NCBI GenBank assembly: GCA_009692585.1
Contig: SHYX01000004.1
Location: 106,829-170,828 of the forward strand
Reading direction: 5' to 3'
Length of the DNA: 64,000 bases
Origin: Myxococcales bacterium
Lineage (GTDB): Bacteria; Myxococcota; UBA796; SXON01
Of this stretch, positions 58,131-64,000 are shown one piece after another. A program made the translations under genes and the position numbers. Below the pieces are notes generated by a model. The model saw only the letters and a list, made by a program, of their open reading frames with translations. It had not been told where the DNA came from and searched no databases. The stretch's first letter is position 1, and every line of letters begins with the position of its first letter.

Positions 58131-58390
58131 ATGCTGCCCCTTCAACCCGTACGGCTCGGGGAGCACCGCCCGACGCTGGTGACGCCCGACGCCCCCGAGC
58201 TCGACATCGAGCCGGAGCAGGTGAACATGGCGCCGCTGGTGGTCGACCTCACCGACGCGGCGTACGACCGACATCGCGGCCCTGGTTCGGTTCACGCACG
58301 CCGCCGGCGGGCTCGTTCGTGTTTTGGGCGGTGACGGTCCGGCCGTAGCGCCGGGCCTACCCACACCCACCCGGCCGGAGCGGCCGCGCG
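58131..58390 (+). pseudogene. Possible frameshifted STAS-domain remnant
   Basis: ATG 58131 opens a frame reading LDIEPEQVNMAPLVVDLTDA; a frame change near 58270 gives TDIAALVRFTHAAGGLVRVL. Together they resemble the second half of a STAS domain (VVDLSxVxFxDSxGLxALxxAxxxAGGxLxLxG), but the conserved Asp-Ser is lost at the frame change. The plus strand shows no continuation, and the 3' end runs antisense over the next gene. Likely decayed; chance similarity is possible. Confidence 0.3.
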
Positions 58391-59247
58391 TCCACACCCA
58401 CGAACCCCGGTCCGCCGGACCTCAGACGGTCGGCGAAACGCAAGCCGTCGCCGAGCAGGTCGAGCATCTGCGGCGCGAAGCCGGGCATGGTGGGAGAGGC
58501 ATCGCTCCAGGGCACCAGCTCGATGACCCCGTCGACGACGCGTTTGCGGAAGGCCGCCGACAGCTCTGCGGTGAACCCTGCGGGACACCCCCCGGTCTGC
58601 GCGGCGACGGTGATGACCGGGTCGCCGGGGAGGTCGAAGCGGGCCACCTCGGGGTGGTTGCCGCCGCTGGTGTCCCATTCCGGCGCGTCCAGGGGCTGGG
58701 CCTCGCGCAAAAAACGGGACTGGATGCGGGCCCAGTCGGGGAGGCGCCGAAACGACGCCAGCGCGAGGTTGGTGACTGCGTCGCTGTCCGACGGAAGCGC
58801 GGGACGTGGGGAGAACTCGCCGAATCCGGCCGCGCGGGCCCAGCCGAGCGGTGCCGCACAACGACGGTTGTGGACCAGATGGGCGACGATCAGGTGGCCG
58901 CCGGGAACGCTCCAGGCGGCGGCGGCCGCGGTGCCCGGGCAGGACGCCGGTGCCGGGCAACTGTCGAGCCATGGTGGCGACGACCACTGGACCCAGGCGG
59001 CCTCGGCCACGCGGTCGATGGTGCCGCCGCAGCGGGAACCGGAGCCCGTTGCGGTCGCGACAGAGGCCCCGACCCAGGGACCCCCGTCCACCGCGATGCC
59101 GGCGAGCACGGGCGCGTCGGGCCCATCCTCGGCGAGCAGCACCGGCGTCCCTGACACCCGCTCGGGCGGGGCCTCTGCCAGGACGATCCAGCTTTCGCGG
59201 AGCGGCAGGACGGGCAGCAGGCGGGCGTCGACCGGGCCGAGATCCAT
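58357..59247 (-). CDS. Protein of unknown function
   Basis: A 296-aa protein with no recognised domain. The start at 59247 ([20 protein letters not shown]) excludes an Arg-rich in-frame extension upstream. It has several Cys spread over the first half ([32 protein letters not shown]), two Trp-rich stretches and no membrane helix. No cleavable signal is clear. It is divergent from rpsO, with about 130 bp between starts. Confidence 0.6.
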   Translation of the reverse strand: MDLGPVDARLLPVLPLRESWIVLAEAPPERVSGTPVLLAEDGPDAPVLAGIAVDGGPWVGASVATATGSGSRCGGTIDRVAEAAWVQWSSPPWLDSCPAPASCPGTAAAAAWSVPGGHLIVAHLVHNRRCAAPLGWARAAGFGEFSPRPALPSDSDAVTNLALASFRRLPDWARIQSRFLREAQPLDAPEWDTSGGNHPEVARFDLPGDPVITVAAQTGGCPAGFTAELSAAFRKRVVDGVIELVPWSDASPTMPGFAPQMLDLLGDGLRFADRLRSGGPGFVGVDARPLRPGGCG

Positions 59248-59276
59248 GCTCCGGGCTGGGTAACGCTCGTCGCCGG

Positions 59277-59305
59277 TTGACGCGAGGGGCCGAGTCCGAT
59301 AGACG
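59277..59305 (+). promoter_or_regulatory. Possible promoter for rpsO-pnp
   Basis: TTGACG (59277-59282), a 17-bp spacer and TAGACG (59300-59305). The -35 box matches five of six consensus bases; the -10 is weak. The leader to the rpsO ATG would be about 65 nt, and CGGAG lies 5 bp before the start. Confidence 0.35.
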
Positions 59306-59378
59306 CCGCCCCGTCGTTTCTGTGCCGTCCGGGTGCCATGCCCGGCGGAAGCGGTTCGACGAAACAATCGGAGTATCC

Positions 59379-59648
59379 ATGGCCTTGCATCACACGCGGA
59401 AGGACGAGGTCGTCGCCGCATTCCGCACCCACGAAACCGACACCGGCAGCACCGAAGTGCAGGTGGCGCTCCAGACCGAGCGGATCAATACGCTCACGGA
59501 GCACTTCCGCACCCACAAGAAGGACCACCACGGTCGCCGTGGCCTGTTGGCGCTCGTCGGCCAACGCCGACGGCTCCTGAAGTACCTCAAGTCCGAGAGC
59601 GCCTCGCGACACGCGGTGCTGGTCAAGAAACTCAAGCTACGTTCCTGA
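59379..59648 (+). CDS. rpsO: 30S ribosomal protein S15
   Basis: An 89-aa protein of normal length. [20 protein letters not shown] and [20 protein letters not shown] are the invariant S15 segments that bind 16S rRNA helices 20-22. It is followed by pnp, the common rpsO-pnp arrangement, with a hairpin between them. Confidence 0.97.
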   Translation: MALHHTRKDEVVAAFRTHETDTGSTEVQVALQTERINTLTEHFRTHKKDHHGRRGLLALVGQRRRLLKYLKSESASRHAVLVKKLKLRS

Positions 59649-59653
59649 ACTCG

Positions 59654-59673
59654 CGGCGGCCTACGGGCCGCCG
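59654..59673 (+). terminator. Hairpin between rpsO and pnp
   Basis: CGGCGGCC, loop TACG, GGCCGCCG gives a perfect 8-bp stem right after rpsO; a short CTTTT follows about 6 bp later. It may be a partial terminator or an RNase-processing site, as in other rpsO-pnp operons. Confidence 0.55.
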
Positions 59674-59846
59674 TCGCGCTTTTCCTCCCGTTCTTTTCAC
59701 CCCCCCCGCACCCCAACGCGCCCCGCCTCCGCGGGTCTTCGCGGACCGAGCGCCTCCAGAATCTCTGGGGCACGCTCGCTCCGAGCAGGTCCACGGTTCA
59801 TGGAGTAGGGTCGTCAAAGGTGCTTTTCAACCAAAGTAAGGCACTC

Positions 59847-61952
59847 ATGAAATTCCATTCTGTCTCCGTCGACGTCGGCGGCCGTTCCCTCACCATCGAA
59901 ACCGGCAAGTATGCCAAGCAGTCGGCCGGCTCGGTCGTCGTCCGTCAGGGCGACAGCGCCGTGCTCGTCACCTGCGTGGCCGCCCACACCCCCGCGCGCT
60001 TCGACTTCCTGCCGCTCACCGTCGAGTACATGGACCGCACCGGCGGCTACGGCAAGATCCCCGGCAGCTTCCCCAAGCGGGAAGGCCGCAGCAACGAGCG
60101 CGAGATCCTCATCGCCCGCATCACCGACCGCCCCATCCGCCCGCTCTTCCCGAAGACCTGGCGCTACGAGACCCAGATCATCGGCACCGTGTTGTCGTTC
60201 GACACCGACAATGACCCCGATGTCCTCACCGTCTGCGGGGCCGCCGCCGCTGCCCACATCAGCGACGTTCCCCTGAAGCAGCCGGCCGCCGCGGTGCGCG
60301 TCGTCAGCTTCGGTGGGCAACTCTACGTCAACCCCACGCGGGCCCAGGCCGATGGCGCCGAGCTCAACATCGTGGTCGCCGGCACCGCCGACGCCATCTG
60401 TATGGTCGAGGGCGGGGGCAAGGAGGTCTCCGAGGCCCAGATGCTCGACGCCATGGACCTCGGCCACAGCGTGATCAAGGAAATCTGCGTCGCGATCGAC
60501 AAGCTGCGTGAGCTGACCGGAAACGTGGCCAAGCGGCCGATCCCGGAAGCGGTCAAGCACGACGAGGCGGTGGTCGCCAAGGTCAAGGACGCCGCGGGAG
60601 CCGGCGTCAAGGCCGCCCTGGGCCTGCGTGGCAAGCAGGAACGCAAGGACGCGATGGCCGCTGCCAAGGCCGCCGCCGTCGCCGCCGCCAGCGCGGGCAT
60701 CACCGACAGCGCCGCCGTGGCTGCGGCCGGCGTCACCGCCCTCGAGGTGGTCGAGAAGTTGGTGAAGGTCGGCATGCGCGGGCAGGTCATCGCGACCGGC
60801 GTGCGTATCGACGGGCGCGCCACCGACGAGATCCGGCCCATCTGGACCGAGGTCGGCGTTTCAGCGCGCGCTCACGGCTCCGCAGTGTTCACCCGCGGCG
60901 AGACGCAGGTGTTCGCCACGATCGCGCTCGGCGTGGACGATGAGGCCCAGCGCATCGATTTCGCAGGGGCCACCAGCGCCTTCCGCCGCTGGATGTTGCA
61001 GTACAACTTCCCGCCCTTCTGCACCGGCGAGGCCAGCCCTCTCCGCGGGCCGAAGCGTCGCGAGATCGGCCACGGTGTGCTCGCGCACCGCGCCGTGCAG
61101 TACGTCCTGCCCGCGCAGGAGGCCTTCCCCTACGTCATCCGCGCCAGCTGCGATGTGTTGGAGAGCAACGGGTCTTCGTCCATGGGCAGCGTCTGCGCCG
61201 CCACCCTGGCGCTGTTGGATGCCGGCGTGCCGATGAAGGCCCCCGTGGCCGGCATCGCGATGGGCCTCATCAAAGAAGGCGAGGACTTCGCGGTCCTCAG
61301 CGACATCCTCGGCGACGAAGACCACCTCGGCGACATGGACTTCAAGGTGACCGGCTCCACCGCCGGCATCACCGCCTTCCAGATGGACACCAAGATCTCC
61401 GGCGTCAGCCGCGAGATCATGAACAAGGCGCTGCAGCAGGCGCGTGAGGGCCGGCTTCACATCCTGTCCGAGATGGGCAAGACCATCGCCACCCACCGCG
61501 CTGAGATGTCGCCGTGGGCGCCCCGGATCACCACCATCCAGATCAAGACCGAGAAGATCAAGGACGTCATCGGGCCGGGCGGCAAGGTCATCCGTGGCCT
61601 GCAGGACAAGACCGGCTGCAAGATCACCGTGCACGACGACGGCAAGATCGACGTCGCCAGCAACGACCAGGCCAAGTCCGCGGCGGCGATCGCCATGCTC
61701 CGCGAGATCACCGCCGAGGCCGAGATCGGCAAGCTCTACGTCGGCGTGGTCAAGCGCATCGTCGACTTCGGCGCCTTCGTCGAGATATTCCCCGGCACCG
61801 ACGGCCTGGTGCACATCAGCCACCTCGCCAAAGAGCGCGTCAACCAGGTCACCGACGTGGTGCAGGAAGGCGATGAGGTCCTGGTGCGGGTCATCGACAT
61901 CGACCGCATGGGCAAGATTCGCCTTTCCCGCAAAGAAGCGCTCGAGGATTAG
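59847..61952 (+). CDS. pnp: Polynucleotide phosphorylase
   Basis: A 701-aa exoribonuclease. Two RNase PH domains (about 10-220 and 310-530, with FCTGEASPLRGPKRREIGHG, where FFR-type phosphate binders occur) flank an Ala/Lys-rich helical domain. The KH domain has IGPGGKVIRGLQDKTG, and the S1 domain has VKRIVDFGAFVEIFPGTDG. It degrades RNA 3' to 5' using phosphate and is part of the degradosome in many bacteria. The start at 59847 follows AAGG at 7 bp; the upstream in-frame codons are not needed. Confidence 0.97.
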   Translation: MKFHSVSVDVGGRSLTIETGKYAKQSAGSVVVRQGDSAVLVTCVAAHTPARFDFLPLTVEYMDRTGGYGKIPGSFPKREGRSNEREILIARITDRPIRPLFPKTWRYETQIIGTVLSFDTDNDPDVLTVCGAAAAAHISDVPLKQPAAAVRVVSFGGQLYVNPTRAQADGAELNIVVAGTADAICMVEGGGKEVSEAQMLDAMDLGHSVIKEICVAIDKLRELTGNVAKRPIPEAVKHDEAVVAKVKDAAGAGVKAALGLRGKQERKDAMAAAKAAAVAAASAGITDSAAVAAAGVTALEVVEKLVKVGMRGQVIATGVRIDGRATDEIRPIWTEVGVSARAHGSAVFTRGETQVFATIALGVDDEAQRIDFAGATSAFRRWMLQYNFPPFCTGEASPLRGPKRREIGHGVLAHRAVQYVLPAQEAFPYVIRASCDVLESNGSSSMGSVCAATLALLDAGVPMKAPVAGIAMGLIKEGEDFAVLSDILGDEDHLGDMDFKVTGSTAGITAFQMDTKISGVSREIMNKALQQAREGRLHILSEMGKTIATHRAEMSPWAPRITTIQIKTEKIKDVIGPGGKVIRGLQDKTGCKITVHDDGKIDVASNDQAKSAAAIAMLREITAEAEIGKLYVGVVKRIVDFGAFVEIFPGTDGLVHISHLAKERVNQVTDVVQEGDEVLVRVIDIDRMGKIRLSRKEALED

Positions 61953-61966
61953 TCGGTAAAAACGAG

Positions 61967-61995
61967 ACGAAGAGCGCTTTTCAGCAGCTCTTCGT
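61967..61995. terminator. Hairpin after pnp
   Basis: ACGAAGAGC, an 11-nt loop and GCTCTTCGT form a perfect 9-bp stem 15 bp after the pnp stop. There is no T-run. A smaller hairpin, GCACGC-TCCC-GCGTGC (62015-62030), lies before the end of the convergent lipoprotein gene. Confidence 0.4.
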
Positions 61996-62036
61996 TCGGC
62001 TCACCGTCGTCGCCGCACGCTCCCGCGTGCTCGGCG

Positions 62037-62999
62037 TCAGGGCGCGTCGACTTGAAGCTCGATGTCGAGGGTCTGCGTCTCGACGTGGCACTCGTCCTCG
62101 GTGAGCACGGTGGTGACGAGGCGTTCCTCGGTGCCGTGGAAGTCCGCGCTCACGACGATGCTGAGGTTGCCGACCGCTTCAGGGGCGCAGGCGAACGTGG
62201 CGCCGGCGACGTTGTCGCAGGGCAGCTCCAGCATGTCGGTGTCGACGTCCCGCCAGGTGACCACCAGGTTTTCCAGGGCTGCGTCGGCTTCGATGCTGCT
62301 GGTGAGGTTGGCGATCACCGCCGGCACGATCTCCTGAGTGCATTCCTGGTCGCCGAGGAAGGCGAGCACGATGGCGATCTCCTCGGTGTCGACGTGGCAC
62401 TCGTCCTCGGTCAGTTCGGTGGTGACGTCGCGCGTGGTGGTCTCATGGTCGTCGGCGCCGGCCCAGATGGTGAGGTTCCCGACGAACTCGGCGCCGCAGC
62501 TCCAGTTGAGCTGGTCGGTGGTCTCGCAGGGCGCCGGGGCCTCGTCCGTGAGGGAGTCGGCGTCCTTCCAGGCCACCCACCCGTTGGTGAGTCCGTAGTC
62601 GGCGGTTGGGTCGAGCTCGCTGGACAGGTTCACCAGCACGCTGGGCCGGATCTCTTCGGTGCAGCCGACGGGGTCGGCGACGAGGACGAAGTCCAGCGTC
62701 TCGCCGATCACGTGGCATTCGTCGGCCGCGACGTCGACCTCCTGGGTCTGGGCGCCGTGACCGTCCGCGACGATGGTGATCTCGAAGTGCCCTTCCTCTT
62801 CGCCACCGCACCAGAGCTGACCGTCCACGACGGACTCGCAGTCCGCGACCGCGCCGCCGTCGACCCGGTACGTGCCGACGACGTTGGTGAGCGCGCCTCC
62901 GGACTCGGCGCTGACGTTGACCGTCACCGAGTAGGCGAACAGCTCGGTGCAGGCGGTGGGTTCAGTGGTGCAGGCGGCGAACATAAGGAGCGAAAGCAT
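62037..62999 (-). CDS. Lipoprotein with three tandem cysteine-rich repeats
   Basis: A 320-aa protein with a lipoprotein signal (MLSLLMFAAC, Cys10). The rest is three repeats of about 100 residues. Each starts with a CTE/CTQ segment (ACTELFAYSVTVNVSAE, GCTEEIRPSVLVNLSSE, ECTQEIVPAVIANLTSS), contains a W/Y-x-(V)D-turn and a Cys pair in the middle, and ends near DECHV followed by a strand (DECHVIGETLDFVL, DECHVDTEEIAIVL, DECHVETQTLDIEL). Four Cys per repeat suggest two disulfides each. Each looks like a beta-sandwich. The family is not recognised; it should be displayed at the surface. Confidence 0.75.
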   Translation of the reverse strand: MLSLLMFAACTTEPTACTELFAYSVTVNVSAESGGALTNVVGTYRVDGGAVADCESVVDGQLWCGGEEEGHFEITIVADGHGAQTQEVDVAADECHVIGETLDFVLVADPVGCTEEIRPSVLVNLSSELDPTADYGLTNGWVAWKDADSLTDEAPAPCETTDQLNWSCGAEFVGNLTIWAGADDHETTTRDVTTELTEDECHVDTEEIAIVLAFLGDQECTQEIVPAVIANLTSSIEADAALENLVVTWRDVDTDMLELPCDNVAGATFACAPEAVGNLSIVVSADFHGTEERLVTTVLTEDECHVETQTLDIELQVDAP

Positions 63000-63126
63000 G
63001 GTGACTCCGGGGTGCCGTCACGGGTTGCAATCGCCGTGCCAACGAGGTGGTCGGTTGGTTTTTCGCATGTCTGCAGCGGCGATCGGGACGTGGGTGTCGG
63101 AGAGCAGGCGGCTGCGCGGCTGCATC

Positions 63127-63155
63127 TTGACGCAGCACTCAAGCTGCATCATGAT
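63127..63155 (+). promoter_or_regulatory. Promoter of the VapBC operon
   Basis: TTGACG (63127-63132), a 17-bp spacer and CATGAT (63150-63155). The antitoxin ATG (63162) lies 7 bp after the -10 box, so the transcript should start at or next to the ATG and be leaderless. The octamer GCTGCATC occurs before the -35 and again inside the spacer, a possible antitoxin-binding repeat. Confidence 0.5.
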
Positions 63156-63161
63156 GTAAGG

Positions 63162-63413
63162 ATGCGAACCACCGTCACCCTGGACCCGGACGTCGAGCGC
63201 GGCGTCGCCGAAGCCATGCGCCGCGAAGACCGCCCATTCAAGGCGATCGTGAATGACGCCTTGCGGAGGGCCCTCTTCGGTGCGGCCCCGGTCTTGCCGC
63301 GGGCCGAAGTCCCCGTGTTTCACACCTCGTTGCTGCCGGGCTTCGACCCGGCGCGGATGAACCAATTGGCCGACGAGCTGGAATCGGACGCAGCGTGCGG
63401 GGCGCTGCGGTGA
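63162..63413 (+). CDS. VapB-type antitoxin
   Basis: An 83-aa protein. The N-terminus (MRTTVTLDPDVERGVAEAMR) is a ribbon-helix-helix DNA-binding domain. The C-terminal half (VFHTSLLPGFDPARMNQLAD) is the flexible part that should wrap the toxin. The stop overlaps the GTG start of the PIN toxin (GTGA). Confidence 0.85.
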   Translation: MRTTVTLDPDVERGVAEAMRREDRPFKAIVNDALRRALFGAAPVLPRAEVPVFHTSLLPGFDPARMNQLADELESDAACGALR

Positions 63414-63850
63414 TCATCCCCGACGTCAATCTACTCCTGTACGCTCACATCGATGCCTTCGCGCATCACGCGGCGGCGCGCGCCTGGTGGGAGGAGACCT
63501 TGACGAGCGCCGAGGTCGGCCTCCCCGCGGTTTCCATCTTCGGCTTCGTACGCATCGCGACGAATCGGAGGGTCTTTTCCACGCCGATGGCGGTCTCTGC
63601 AGCCGCGGGAATCGTCGAATCCTGGCTGGGTCGACCCAACGTGCGCGTGCTGGCTGGCGGTCGTTCGCACGTCGAGCTCGCGCTCGGCTTCCTCACCGAG
63701 CTGGGCGTCGCCGGGAACCTCACCACCGATGCTCAGCTCGCCGCGGCAGCGCTGGAGCACCGCGCCACGCTGGCCACCAACGACACCGATCTCAGCCGCT
63801 TCGCGGGCGTGCGCCTGCTCAACCCGCTGGCGGGCCCGGCCGGCGCGTAG
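63410..63850 (+). CDS. VapC-type PIN-domain toxin
   Basis: A 146-aa PIN nuclease from GTG 63410; GTG 63395 is possible but would overlap the antitoxin more. Acidic residues of the active site are in IIPDVNLLLYA (Asp near 4), the central LTTDAQLAAAALEH (Asp) and TNDTDLSRFAGV (Asp pair). It should cleave tRNA or other RNA when free of its antitoxin. It is a normal length for the TA-associated PIN family whose start is IIPDVNVLLYA. Confidence 0.87.
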   Translation: MIIPDVNLLLYAHIDAFAHHAAARAWWEETLTSAEVGLPAVSIFGFVRIATNRRVFSTPMAVSAAAGIVESWLGRPNVRVLAGGRSHVELALGFLTELGVAGNLTTDAQLAAAALEHRATLATNDTDLSRFAGVRLLNPLAGPAGA

Positions 63851-63882
63851 CCGACGTGTAAGATTCTCCGCTCCCCATCCGT

Positions 63883-64000
63883 TTGTCGGGTGGGAGTGCC
63901 GAGGAGGGCTCCCTGGTCGACGAAGCCGAGATCCAGCCCATCACGGAAGAGCGGACCATCGTGGAGGGCCTCCTCCGGGGTGACCGCGACGCCGCGGGCA
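63883..64000 (+). CDS. Start of a sigma-factor-like gene (cut by right edge)
   Basis: The open frame continues to the window edge. LVDEAEIQPITEERTIVEGL then RGDRDAAG resembles the very N-terminus of ECF sigma factors (E..LV..L..GD..AF). No ATG is present; TTG 63883 is the best start I see, though an AGGAGGG just before the Leu-Val could point to an unusual start nearer the edge. Only about 39 codons are visible, so the call is tentative. Confidence 0.4.
   Translation, partial: MSGGSAEEGSLVDEAEIQPITEERTIVEGLLRGDRDAAG

Noticed and set aside
1..64000. tRNA, rRNA, riboswitch or prophage genes
   Set aside because: I looked through intergenic regions and saw no cloverleaf, no rRNA segment, no integrase or structural phage protein, and no conserved riboswitch core.

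Overview
This is a 64 kb stretch of a high-G+C bacterial chromosome with almost all-G/C third codon positions. It has no phage, plasmid, rRNA, tRNA or CRISPR features. Several traits point to a myxobacterium-like member of the Myxococcota (former delta-proteobacteria): many exported lipoproteins, thrombospondin type 3 repeats with a von Willebrand A domain, a zinc-ribbon envelope protein whose C-terminus resembles AgmX/PglI, a pyruvate-phosphate-dikinase-like lipoprotein, and an exported protein ending in Cys, a hydrophobic helix and an Arg cluster like the MYXO-CTERM sorting signal. The taxon call is an inference from gene content.

Left part, 0-20 kb. A glycosyltransferase-39-like membrane protein runs off the left edge. 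Next come a decayed receiver domain and an intact receiver-like protein, a coiled-coil/TPR pair, an ATP-grasp enzyme, an enoyl-ACP-reductase-like SDR, a parvulin lipoprotein, a Dnmt2-type cytosine methyltransferase, two surface lipoproteins, an ABC-F ATPase, TypA/BipA, two envelope proteins, NagZ, methylmalonyl-CoA epimerase and an esterase.

20-26 kb is a scar region. It holds fragments of a DUF2330 gene and a beta-barrel gene joined out of frame, an IS630-type transposase tail, and two 200-bp elements that share one architecture: two roughly 20-bp repeats, 31-32 bp apart, inverted at each end. Between the elements lie glycogen phosphorylase, a SpoU methyltransferase, and a TetR/membrane hydroxylase pair with a clear operator.

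26-46 kb holds phosphatase/sulfatase-fold proteins, more lipoproteins, pirin, and a three-gene operon: B12-binding radical SAM enzyme, ferritin-like protein, then an unusual protein. That last protein joins a complete GyrB ATPase-transducer module (ending where the E. coli 43-kDa fragment ends) to a SAM methyltransferase in place of TOPRIM. It is the most unusual gene here. A DDAH-like enzyme, two overlapping sulfotransferases, a QueG-like Fe-S protein, a ferritin-like membrane protein, a carbamoyltransferase with its DUF5989 partner, and a nuclease lipoprotein follow.

46-64 kb is mostly housekeeping: the F0 part of ATP synthase (atpZ-atpI-atpB-atpE) with a consensus promoter overlapped by an inverted repeat and with an intrinsic terminator, ferredoxin, rhomboid protease, a second GT39-like protein, dapE-dapD, a sugar nucleotidyltransferase with an ICMT-like methyltransferase, a frameshifted zinc-ribbon envelope gene, an ECF sigma/ZAS anti-sigma/LTXXQ operon, rpsO-pnp, a lipoprotein with three cysteine-rich repeats, and a VapBC toxin-antitoxin pair. 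The start of another sigma-factor-like gene is cut by the right edge. Many genes overlap by ATGA, GTGA or TGATG, so translational coupling is common. Two promoters place the start codon about where transcription should begin, suggesting leaderless mRNAs.
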